This document shows, in pieces, positions 1 to 7,709 of a stretch of DNA of 64,000 nt. The notes beneath the pieces were generated by a model that searched no databases, had not been told where the DNA came from, and saw nothing but the letters and a program-made list of their open reading frames with translations. The translations under genes were made by a program, and so were the position numbers. Origin of the DNA: JBMDXB01 sp048594885 (lineage in GTDB: Bacteria; Acidobacteriota; Vicinamibacteria; Vicinamibacterales; 2-12-FULL-66-21); the NCBI GenBank assembly GCA_048594885.1, contig JBMDXB010000164.1:1-64000 (forward strand). The letters are read 5' to 3'. Every line of letters starts with the position of its first letter. Position 1 is the stretch's first letter.

Positions 1-53
1 CCATTCGGGGGTTGGCAGATGGAAAGGCGAGGAACTGGAAATATCTCAGCCCC

Positions 54-177
54 GAGTCCCTGGGCCCTGGGCATGAGTCCCGGGTCCCGCGGCCCGGGTC
101 CCTGGACGTGACCGGGGACCCGGGACCAGGGACCCGGGACCAGGGACTCATGACCAGGGACCAGGGACCAGGGACTA
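54..177. repeat. Heptamer repeat array, GGGACCA/TGGTCCC family, copy 1
   Basis: Degenerate 7-bp tandem units fill this stretch. The left part reads in the GGGTCCC or TGGTCCC sense and the right part in the complementary GGGACCA sense, so the two halves can fold on each other. The array ends at the stop codon of the ADOP permease. The same family recurs near 3638-3692 and 4674-4779. Bases 1-53 before it show nothing I can name. Confidence 0.75.
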
Positions 178-2667
178 CTACTCGTAGCGCAGCGCCAGCA
201 TTGGATCGACGCGCGAGGCGCGGTGCGCGGGCAGGAAGCCGGCGCCGAGCGCGACGAGCGTGAGCACCGCCGCGGATCCGGCGAGCACGACCGGATCGTA
301 CCCCTTCAACTGAAACAGCAGCGATTGCGCCGCCTGGCCGGCATACACGGCGGCGGAGAGTCCGATCGCGCCGCCGGCGAGCGTCATCCACGCGACCTGC
401 CTCAGGATCATCGCGCGCACGCGAGCGGGCGCGGCGCCGAGTGCCATCCGCAGGCCGATCTCGCGCGTGCGTTGCGTGACGGTGAACGCGAGGACACCGT
501 ACAGGCCGATGGCTGCGAGCAGGGTGGCCAGGATCGCGAACGAGGCCGACAACAGGCTGATGAACCGATCGAGAAAGACGTTCTCGCTCACCTGCTCGGT
601 CATCGTCCGGAGATTGTCGTACGGGAGCGTCGAGTCGAGCCTCGCCAGCACCTTCGGGATGTTCGCCAGGAACGCTCGCGGATCCGTCGACGTGCGGACG
701 TAGAAGGTCAGCCGTCCGTACGAGTCCTGACGGTACGGACGGAAGAACTGCGGCGGAACGTCCGCCTTCACCTGAGAGTATTTCGCGTCCTGTACCACTC
801 CGACGATCTCGAGATTCAGTGTCGTCGTCCTGCCGCGGGCCATCCGTTTGCCCACGGCATCGCGGCCGAGATTGAACTTGCGCGCGAACGCCTCGTTGAC
901 GATGACGACCTGCGTTGAGGATCGCGCGTCGCTCGCGGTGAATTCCCGGCCGGCAATGAGCGGAATGCCCATGGTCCGGAAGTAGCCGGCGCCGATGACG
1001 TTGACGCGCGATTCGGCGTCGGTGTCCGGTCCCGCGTCGAACCCCTGGACCGAGACGTTGTTGCCCCAGTTGTTTCCGGCCAGCAGCGGAACGGCCGATG
1101 CGGTGACGGCGGTGACGCCCGGAAACGCCCGCAACTCGTCCTCGAGGCGCTCGAACAGCACCAGCGATCGCTCGAGCGTGTAGCCGCTTCGCGCGGGCGC
1201 GATCGTGAAGGTGACGAGATCGTCCACCTCGAGGCCGAGATCGATGCGACTGACGTTGAACAGGCTCTTGGTGAGCAATCCCGCGGACGCCAGCAGCAGC
1301 ATCGAGAGCGCGATCTGGACCGTGGCAAGCGTCGTTCGAAATCGCGATGCGGCTCGAGCTCCCGCGGGCTGGCCCGCCTGCCCCTTCAATGTCGAGATCA
1401 GATCCGGCCGCGTGCTGTGCAGCGCGGGGAACAGGCCGAAGAGGACGCCGGTGCCGATCGTGACGGCGGCGGTAAAGAGGACCACGCGGGCGTCGAGATC
1501 CGCCGAGACCACATTCCCCGCATCGGCCGGCAGCAGCCCGAGAATTCCGGCGAGGATCCAGTGCGCCGCGACGAGGCCTGCCATGCCGCCGAATGCGGCG
1601 AGCAGGCAGGACTCGAGCAGGAGCTGGCCGATCAGTTGGCGCCGGCTGGCGCCGATCGAGAGCCGCACGGCCATCTCCGCGGCGCGTGCCGCGGAGCGTG
1701 CGAGCAACAGGTTGGCGATGTTCGCGCAGGCGATGAGCAGTACGAGCGCCGTCACGCCGAGCAGCAGCGTCAGCGGCGCTGCCGCTTCGCGGTGTACGTC
1801 GCTCTGCCCTCTCTCGCCGGCGACGACCGTTATTGCCTTCGCCTTGAACTGCTGCAGCGTCTGCTCGCTCATGCCTTTCTGCAGCGGCGCTTCGACGTCG
1901 TTGATGATCGCGCGATACGGCACGTTGACCTGCACGCGGGCCTCGTCGATCGTGACGCCGGGCTTCAGCCGGGCGAACAGATAGGCCCAGTAATTCTGCC
2001 GATCGTCGAGACTCGATTGATCGTGTACGAGGCGTCGCATCGTGATCGGCACGTACACGTCCGGGCGCAAACCGATCGTCGTGCCGTGGAACTCGCGGGG
2101 CGCCACGCCGACAATGGTCAACTGGCGTCCGTTCACCGTGATGGGGGTGTTCAGAACGTTCAGATCTTGCGCGAACCGCGTCTTCCAGAACGTGTGGCTG
2201 AGCACGGCGATCGCCGGTTCTCCGACCACGCGGTCGTCGGCCGGCGTCAATAACCGCCCGAGCGCGGGCTGCACCCCGAGCACGGGGAAGTAGCTGCCGG
2301 ACACCAGCAGCCCTTCGCCCGTCATCGTCTGGTTGCGGAACGCGAGGTTCGCCCCGAACTCGACATGCGCGGCGATGCCGGTAAACGACGTCTGCTGCCG
2401 CTCGAGATCGCGGAACATCGGATAGCTGAACACCTCCGTGGACGGGCCCGCCGTGCCCGACGACGTGGATCCACGCTTCGGCCCCGGCGCGCCGAGGTTC
2501 ACGAGTTGCCCCGGCTCCTGGACCGGCAGGGCCCGCAGCAGAATTTGATTGAAGAGCGAAAAGATCGCCGCGTTCGCGCCGATGCCCAGCGCCAGCGACA
2601 CGATCGCCACGATGGTCACGAATGGACTCTTGAAGAGCGTTCTGAGCGCAAACCTCACTCGGGCCAT
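178..2667 (-). CDS. ADOP-type ABC permease (MacB/FtsX-like, duplicated, no ATPase)
   Basis: The 829-residue inner-membrane protein has a first MacB periplasmic core domain (about residues 20-240) after an N-terminal membrane helix, then an FtsX three-helix block (about 290-410). A second core domain follows, and a second FtsX block lies near the C-terminus (about 690-820). This duplicated layout without a fused or adjacent ATPase matches the acidobacterial duplicated orphan permease family, which is related to the MacB efflux permease; the substrate is unknown. It lies 43 bp downstream of the PfkB kinase on the same strand. No strong Shine-Dalgarno precedes the ATG. Its 3' end touches a heptamer repeat array. 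Confidence 0.9.
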   Translation of the reverse strand: MARVRFALRTLFKSPFVTIVAIVSLALGIGANAAIFSLFNQILLRALPVQEPGQLVNLGAPGPKRGSTSSGTAGPSTEVFSYPMFRDLERQQTSFTGIAAHVEFGANLAFRNQTMTGEGLLVSGSYFPVLGVQPALGRLLTPADDRVVGEPAIAVLSHTFWKTRFAQDLNVLNTPITVNGRQLTIVGVAPREFHGTTIGLRPDVYVPITMRRLVHDQSSLDDRQNYWAYLFARLKPGVTIDEARVQVNVPYRAIINDVEAPLQKGMSEQTLQQFKAKAITVVAGERGQSDVHREAAAPLTLLLGVTALVLLIACANIANLLLARSAARAAEMAVRLSIGASRRQLIGQLLLESCLLAAFGGMAGLVAAHWILAGILGLLPADAGNVVSADLDARVVLFTAAVTIGTGVLFGLFPALHSTRPDLISTLKGQAGQPAGARAASRFRTTLATVQIALSMLLLASAGLLTKSLFNVSRIDLGLEVDDLVTFTIAPARSGYTLERSLVLFERLEDELRAFPGVTAVTASAVPLLAGNNWGNNVSVQGFDAGPDTDAESRVNVIGAGYFRTMGIPLIAGREFTASDARSSTQVVIVNEAFARKFNLGRDAVGKRMARGRTTTLNLEIVGVVQDAKYSQVKADVPPQFFRPYRQDSYGRLTFYVRTSTDPRAFLANIPKVLARLDSTLPYDNLRTMTEQVSENVFLDRFISLLSASFAILATLLAAIGLYGVLAFTVTQRTREIGLRMALGAAPARVRAMILRQVAWMTLAGGAIGLSAAVYAGQAAQSLLFQLKGYDPVVLAGSAAVLTLVALGAGFLPAHRASRVDPMLALRYE

Positions 2668-2710
2668 GGGCTATGGGACGTAATTCGGAGGCGAATAGTT
2701 TGCCGAACGC

Positions 2711-3610
2711 TCAGCCGAGGCGGCCTGCCTCCTGGAGGCTCGGTACGCTGTCGATGGCCCCGATGCGTGTGCAGCTGACGGCGGCGGCGGCGTTGGCGAA
2801 GCGTAGGATGTCCGGCGCCGCCTCTCCGCGGAGCAGTGCGACGATGAAGGCGCCGCGGAAGACGTCGCCGGCGCCGGTGGTGTCGATCGGCGTGATCTGG
2901 AACGCCGGCAGGTGATGAATCCGGTCGCCGTCGAGCGCCAGCGAGCCGTGCGCGCCGAGCGTGACGCACAGCATCCGGTGGTGCGGGCGCCGCAGCTTGC
3001 GAAGCGCGCGCTCCGGGTCCGTTTCACCCGTGATCGCCGGCGGCACGTGCTCGGCGAAGATCGGAATCGTCACCGCGTCGATCAGCTCGTTGGTGCGATT
3101 CGTGACGCGGTCGATGTCGCTCGTGACCGTGACGCCGGCGCCGCTGCCGATTCTGGCCGCCTCAATGCCCGCGCTCTGATCGACATCGTCGACGTGCACC
3201 ACACGGGCCGAGGTCAGCGCCTCGTGCGGCAGCTCGTGCGGCTGCAGCGCCAGCGCCTCCGAGCGGTCCCACAGGACGATGCGCTCGCCGACCTGCTCGG
3301 CGACGAGAATCACGGCGTACGCGTTCAGCGTCTCGCGCTCGGCGATGTCCGAGACGTCGATGCCGCGGTGCAGCAGCTCCGCGCGCATGCGCTGGCCGTT
3401 GCCATCGGTGCCGACGACGCCGATGTACTTCGCGCGCAGCCCCATCGCCGCGCAGGTCGACAGCGTCGTCGCGATCTGCCCGCCGCAGGAGATGCGGTGG
3501 CTCGACACCTTCAGCTTCGACCGCGGCCCCTCGGGCTCCGGGTACGCCGGCAGCCGATACACGTAGTCCACCGAGTTGGCCCCGACACCGACAACGTCCC
3601 ACTTTTTCAT
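2711..3610 (-). CDS. PfkB-family carbohydrate kinase
   Basis: The 299-residue cytoplasmic kinase has the ribokinase/PfkB fold. The N-terminal part carries the Gly-rich sugar-binding region (SCGGQIATT near residue 42), and the C-terminal PfkB signature DTTGAGDVFRG (about residues 248-258) contains the catalytic aspartate and anion hole. It should phosphorylate a sugar or nucleoside using ATP, but the exact substrate cannot be read from sequence. Length is typical of the family. It is co-directional with the ADOP permease downstream. The start lacks a clear Shine-Dalgarno and lies just beside heptamer repeats and a degenerate insertion element, so its promoter region may have been remodelled by them. 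Confidence 0.88.
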   Translation of the reverse strand: MKKWDVVGVGANSVDYVYRLPAYPEPEGPRSKLKVSSHRISCGGQIATTLSTCAAMGLRAKYIGVVGTDGNGQRMRAELLHRGIDVSDIAERETLNAYAVILVAEQVGERIVLWDRSEALALQPHELPHEALTSARVVHVDDVDQSAGIEAARIGSGAGVTVTSDIDRVTNRTNELIDAVTIPIFAEHVPPAITGETDPERALRKLRRPHHRMLCVTLGAHGSLALDGDRIHHLPAFQITPIDTTGAGDVFRGAFIVALLRGEAAPDILRFANAAAAVSCTRIGAIDSVPSLQEAGRLG

Positions 3611-3637
3611 GTGCGGATCAGTGTAGCGTAGGCGAAA

Positions 3638-3692
3638 AGTCCCTGGTCCCTGGTCACGGGTCCTTGGTCACGGGTCCCTGGTCCCGGGTCGG
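3638..3692. repeat. Heptamer repeat array, TGGTCCC family, copy 2
   Basis: About seven degenerate 7-bp units (TGGTCCC, TGGTCAC, GGGTCCC and similar) all run in one orientation. The array lies immediately upstream of the PfkB gene and immediately left of the IS481-like remnant, and belongs to the same family as 54-177 and 4674-4779. Confidence 0.7.
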
Positions 3693-3693
3693 C

Positions 3694-4670
3694 TCAGTCC
3701 AGGGACATAGGTAACACTTCAGTCCAGCGACATGGGTAACACTTATCGCCACAGGCCGGGGCAGCCAGGATGCCGGAGGTGCCTCGATGCCGTGGCGCGA
3801 AACGTCGCCCATGGAACAACGCCTGGAGTTCATCCGTGAGCATGAAACCGAGCTGTTCACGATGACCGAGCTCGCGGCGCAGTACGGGATTAGTCGCAAG
3901 ACGGCCTACAAATGGGTCGAGCGGTATCAGGCCGACGGCGCCCGTGGGGTTGATCGATCAGTCGCGGCGCCCACGGCAGCAGCCGAACGCCACCGATCCG
4001 GAGCTGGTCGACGCCCTGCTCGCCGTGCGGCGTCGCCACCCGCGCTGGGGCCCCAAGAAATTGCTCGCCGTCGCGTCTGATCCCGTCGCGCCGCCGCGCG
4101 GCCCGGCCGCTGACCGGTGGTCGGCGGCCGCTGACCGTGCCCACGCGACCGAATGCGGTGTGGACGACGGATTTCAAAGGCGAGTTTCGCACGGGTGACG
4201 GCGTGTATTGCTATCCGCTGACGCTGCGCGACGGCTTCAGCCGCTTCGTCTTGCGCTGCGATGGCTGTCTCGGCCGCACCACCGAGGCGACGCGTCGGCG
4301 GTTCGACCGGGCCTTTCGCGAGTATGGACTGCCGGAGCGGATTCGCAGCGACAATGGCGGTCCGTTTGCCAGTCCCGGGCTCGGCAGCCTGTCCGCGCTG
4401 AGTATCTGGTGGGGCCGCCCGCGCTGAACTGCGCCGCGCAACAGCAACGCTTTCGGCGCTGCTGCCGCGTGTACAACGAGGAACGCCCGCATGAAGCGCT
4501 GCGCGATCAACCGCCGACCACGCACTACACGCCGTCGCGGCGATCGCTGCCCGCCCGCGTGCCGCCGGTGGGCTACCGGGGCACATGGAAGTGCGCCTCG
4601 TCAGCTGCAACGGCTGCGTCTCGTGGAAGAGCGAGCCGCTCTTCGTCGCGACGTCGCTCGCCGGCGAACA
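3694..4670 (+). mobile_element. Degenerate IS481-type insertion sequence
   Basis: The left end holds two tandem copies of a 25-bp sequence (3694-3718 and 3719-3743, two mismatches) with the core ACATGGGTAACACT. I recall this type of terminus from IS481-like elements, but cannot verify it here. A decayed transposase follows. The right end is not visible: the homology stops near 4670, directly at the next heptamer array, so the element is truncated on that side. Confidence 0.65.
3787..4670 (+). pseudogene. IS481-family transposase remnant
   Basis: Fragments of one transposase occur in three frames. The N-terminal helix-turn-helix (QYGISRKTAYKWVERY) reads in one frame until about 3945. The next block (TDPELVDALLAVRRRHPRWG) is in a second frame to about 4080. 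The DDE core with WTTDF and the second aspartate in RSDNGGPF reads in a third frame from 4137 to 4427. The tail with NEERPHEAL returns to the second frame, and a last piece starts near 4585. The stretch that normally carries the catalytic glutamate, between the SDNG block and the tail, is deleted, and the C-terminus is lost. It cannot encode an active enzyme. Confidence 0.85.
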
Positions 4671-4673
4671 TCA

Positions 4674-4779
4674 CGGGTCACGCGTCGCTGGTCCCGGGTC
4701 ATGGGTCACGGGTCCGGGTCCTTGGTCATGGGACACGGGACGAGGGACCCGCGACGAGGGACCAGGGACCAGGGACCAA
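4674..4779. repeat. Heptamer repeat array, GGGACCA/TGGTCCC family, copy 3
   Basis: This array has a left half in TGGTCCC or GGGTCAC sense and a right half in GGGACCA sense, ending with three consecutive GGGACCA units. It begins where the transposase homology ends and stops about 30 bp before the cyanophycinase-like gene. The two halves form an imperfect palindrome. Confidence 0.75.
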
Positions 4780-4809
4780 CGCGCGCGTGTACGTTAGAAT
4801 CCGCCGCCT

Positions 4810-5706
4810 ATGACATCACGAATACTGCGCGCGCTCCTGTCCGCGCTCGTCTTGACGCTTTCGTTGAGCGCCCAGGACGCGCCCGAGTATGGCCCGGCGA
4901 AGGGCGCGCTCGTCATCGTCGGCGGCGGGCAGACGGACGGCACCGGCATCGTCGAGAAATTCATCGAGCTCGCGGGCGGGCCCGAGGCGAAGTTCATCGT
5001 CGTGCCGACGGCCGGCGGCAACCGCACGGCGGACGGGACCGTCCGCGCCTATAAAGAGGAGGACGTGATCGCGCGCTGGCTGAAACGCGGCGTCAAGAAC
5101 GTCAAGATGCTGCACACACACGATCCCAAGGTCGCCGACACCGAAGCGTTCGTGAAGGATCTGCGCGAAGCGAACGCGGTGTGGTTCGACGGCGGGCGGC
5201 AATGGAACATCGTCGATTCCTACGCGAACACGCTGACGTACCGCGAGTTCCACAAAGTGCTCGAGCGCGGCGGCGTGATCGGCGGCAGCTCCGCAGGTGC
5301 GACGATTCAGGGCGAATATCTCGTCCGCGGCGACACGTCAGGGCCCAACGTGATGATGACCGCCGAGCCACACCATCAGGAAGGCTTCAAGTTCCTGCGC
5401 AAGAGCGCGATCGATCAGCACATCAACGCGAGAAACCGCTGGGACGACCTGATCCCTGTCATTCAGAAGTATCCCAACCTGCTCGGCCTCGGCCTGTCCG
5501 AGGGCACCGCCATCGTCGTCAAAGGGGACACCTTCGAGGTGGTAGGGAAGTGGATGGTCGCCGTGCACGACAACACGCGACGGTATCAGCCGTGGGAGAA
5601 GCCGTACCATGTGCTCGCGCCCGGCGATATGTACAACATGAAGATGCGGAAGATCGAGAAGCTCGGGAACGGCGTGACGCCACGCCGCTCCGGATCCTCG
5701 CAGTAA
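4810..5706 (+). CDS. Secreted cyanophycinase-like peptidase (family S51)
   Basis: The 298-residue protein has a Sec signal peptide (about residues 1-21, ending LSLSAQ) and a peptidase S51 domain. The nucleophile-elbow motif GGSSAGA near residue 160 carries the catalytic serine of the cyanophycinase/dipeptidase E fold. Known relatives cleave cyanophycin, the multi-L-arginyl-poly-L-aspartate polymer, into beta-Asp-Arg dipeptides, or cleave N-terminal Asp dipeptides. The signal peptide argues for an extracytoplasmic role such as scavenging the polymer. It stands alone, just downstream of the heptamer array, and is convergent with the PP2C gene. Confidence 0.85.
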   Translation: MTSRILRALLSALVLTLSLSAQDAPEYGPAKGALVIVGGGQTDGTGIVEKFIELAGGPEAKFIVVPTAGGNRTADGTVRAYKEEDVIARWLKRGVKNVKMLHTHDPKVADTEAFVKDLREANAVWFDGGRQWNIVDSYANTLTYREFHKVLERGGVIGGSSAGATIQGEYLVRGDTSGPNVMMTAEPHHQEGFKFLRKSAIDQHINARNRWDDLIPVIQKYPNLLGLGLSEGTAIVVKGDTFEVVGKWMVAVHDNTRRYQPWEKPYHVLAPGDMYNMKMRKIEKLGNGVTPRRSGSSQ

Positions 5707-5742
5707 CGCCTATCCGCCGCTCGCGCGCTCGATAGCGTTCGA

Positions 5743-6510
5743 TTAATCTCGTTCGCTTCCTGTGACGTGGATGACCGCCACCGTGATGTTGTCGAAGCCG
5801 CCGCGGCCGCGTGCGGCGGCGATCAGTTCGCGGCATGCGTCCTCGGGCGAACGCGTCGCCGCGAGGATCTGCCGCATCTCGTCTTCCGTCGCGACGCCGT
5901 GCAAGCCGTCGGTGCAGAGCAGCAGGCGATCGCCGTCGAAGAGCGGCAACGGCTCCGGCCAGCAGTCGATGGCGACCTCCGGCGCGGTCCCGAGCGCCCG
6001 CAGCAGGATGTTGCGATCCGCGTGCATGCGCGCCTCGGCCGCGGTCATCTTCCCCGTCGCGATGAGCGAGCCGACGTAGGAGTGGTCCGCCGTCATGGTG
6101 TAGAGGCCACCACCGCGAGCGAGATAGAGGCGCGAGTCCCCGACGTGCGCGCACGACACCATGCCGGCGCGGATCGCGACGGCGGTGCACGTCGTCCCCA
6201 TGCCGCGGAGCTGCGCGTCCTGCTGCGCGGCGAAGAAGACGGAGCGGTTTGCCTGCTCGAGTGCGCCGCGCAGCGCCTCGGCCGGCGGGCGGTCGGCCGC
6301 GCTCTCGTACGCGCAGGCGACTGATTGAACGGCGAGCAGGCTCGCGACCTCGCCGTGGCCATGGCCGCCCATGCCGTCGGCAATGATGGCGAGCAGGTCC
6401 CCGTGTCTGTTGCCGTTCCGCAGCAGGCGAACGCAGTCCTCGTTCACCTGCCGGACGAGGCCGATGTCGGTGGCCGCCGCGGCCGTCGTGAGCAGCGTCG
6501 CGGTGCTCAT
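5743..6510 (-). CDS. PP2C-type Ser/Thr protein phosphatase
   Basis: This 255-residue cytoplasmic phosphatase shows the bacterial PP2C (Stp/PrpC) motifs in order: RQVNED near the N-terminus, IADGMGGHGHGE with metal-binding aspartate and glycine, VGDSRLYL, LLCTDGL and GGFDNITVAV near the C-terminus. All metal ligands expected from the family appear present. It dephosphorylates phospho-Ser/Thr proteins. Its start overlaps the stop of the upstream kinase by 4 bp (ATGA), so kinase and phosphatase are very likely translationally coupled and act on common targets. Confidence 0.93.
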   Translation of the reverse strand: MSTATLLTTAAAATDIGLVRQVNEDCVRLLRNGNRHGDLLAIIADGMGGHGHGEVASLLAVQSVACAYESAADRPPAEALRGALEQANRSVFFAAQQDAQLRGMGTTCTAVAIRAGMVSCAHVGDSRLYLARGGGLYTMTADHSYVGSLIATGKMTAAEARMHADRNILLRALGTAPEVAIDCWPEPLPLFDGDRLLLCTDGLHGVATEDEMRQILAATRSPEDACRELIAAARGRGGFDNITVAVIHVTGSERD

Positions 6511-7649
6511 TGACGCCGGTCTCCCGCCGGACGCATCGTGAATGTCCAGACCGGCCGCGCGCTGATGTCGAACCGCTCCATGATGGGCTCGTAGCCGGCG
6601 CGGTTCAGCTCCACCGCGACGACCTCGCCACGGCGCGCGATGTACTCGTACGGCGTGCGGCCGACGCGCGTGCCGTTGATCGTCACGTTCGCCCTGCCCT
6701 CCGACACCGCGATGCGATGCCGCGCGGCCCCGGCCGGCAGACGCTGGCCATCGACGAAGATGAGCGCGGTGAGGAGCGCGGCAAGCACGACGGCCGTCCA
6801 GGCTGTCTGCCGCGCCGGCAGCAGCGTCCGCGTGCCGGCGCGGAGCGCTCGCACGACCGCGTCGGCCGACGGGTACCGCCGCACGGGGCTCACGGCGAGG
6901 CAGCCGTCGAGGAGGCGATCGATCCGCGCCGCCGTCGCCGCATCGTGGACGGCGGCGTCAACCGAGGGCCGCGGGCCACACTGGATGGCAGTCCATACCT
7001 GATTCGGAGACTGGCCGGGGAACGGCACGCGTCCCGTGACCATCTCGTGCAGCAGCACGCCGAGCGCCCAGACGTCGGTGCGCGGCGTCGCGCGTCCGGT
7101 ACGCAGCTGCTCTGGCGACGCGTATTCAGGCGTGCCGACGACCTGGCCCGCCGCCGTCAATGGCGGCGTGGTGTCGCTCCTGGCGATGCCGAAATCCAGC
7201 ACTTTGACGCGGCCGTCGGGCATGATGCGCACGTTGGACGGCTTCAAGTCACGGTGGATGATCCCCTGGCCGTGCATGTACGCCGCGGCCGATGCGATCT
7301 CGCCGAAGACGCCGAGCGCCTCCGCCGGCTCGAGGCGCGCCCGGCGGCGAAGCTGCTGCGACAGCGACTCACCGGGCACGAACTCCATCACCAGGCCGCG
7401 GCGGCCATCCGCCTCGATGTAGTCGAAGAGCGCCGCGACATTGTCGTGTTCGAGGTTCGCCTGGATGCGTGCTTCGTTCTCGAACCGAGCCAGCCGCTCG
7501 CTCGTGACGTCGGCGCCGAGCACTCTGATCGCCGCCTCACGCCCGATGCGGGTGTGGACAGCCCGGTAGACTTCCCCCGTCGCGCCGGCGCCGAGGAACT
7601 CGACGACCCGATACTCGCCGAGCTTCTCTCCTGGTTTCAGCGTGCCCAT
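6507..7649 (-). CDS. Hanks-type Ser/Thr kinase with PEGA domain; beta-3 lysine replaced
   Basis: The 380-residue protein has an N-terminal kinase domain (about 10-270), a transmembrane helix (about 285-303) and a C-terminal extracytoplasmic PEGA domain (about 310-375). The glycine loop (LGAGATGEVY), catalytic HRDLKPSN, DFG and the GTPEYASPEQL activation segment are present. However, the ATP-binding lysine expected in VAIK is arginine (AAIRVL, R42, codon AGA). It may be weakly active, unconventional or a pseudokinase. A GAGGAGG ribosome site precedes the ATG, and an octamer-like repeat lies just upstream. It overlaps the PP2C gene by 4 bp. Confidence 0.92.
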   Translation of the reverse strand: MGTLKPGEKLGEYRVVEFLGAGATGEVYRAVHTRIGREAAIRVLGADVTSERLARFENEARIQANLEHDNVAALFDYIEADGRRGLVMEFVPGESLSQQLRRRARLEPAEALGVFGEIASAAAYMHGQGIIHRDLKPSNVRIMPDGRVKVLDFGIARSDTTPPLTAAGQVVGTPEYASPEQLRTGRATPRTDVWALGVLLHEMVTGRVPFPGQSPNQVWTAIQCGPRPSVDAAVHDAATAARIDRLLDGCLAVSPVRRYPSADAVVRALRAGTRTLLPARQTAWTAVVLAALLTALIFVDGQRLPAGAARHRIAVSEGRANVTINGTRVGRTPYEYIARRGEVVAVELNRAGYEPIMERFDISARPVWTFTMRPAGDRRQ

Positions 7650-7660
7650 GGCCTCCTCGA

Positions 7661-7702
7661 CCTACTCGGATTCGGACTACTCGGATACTCGGACACTCGA
7701 AC
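7661..7702. repeat. Short tandem repeat with ACTCGGAT-like units
   Basis: About five degenerate 7-9 bp units (ACTCGGAT, TCGGACT, ACTCGGAC, ACTCGAAC) lie in the 60-bp gap between the FHA-protease stop and the kinase start, just upstream of the kinase ribosome-binding site. This is a different unit from the heptamer families elsewhere in the window. Confidence 0.55.
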
Positions 7703-7709
7703 CACGCGG

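Noticed and set aside
54..177. Heptamer arrays as CRISPR
   Set aside because: Units are 7 bp without unique spacers, and no cas genes are present in the window.
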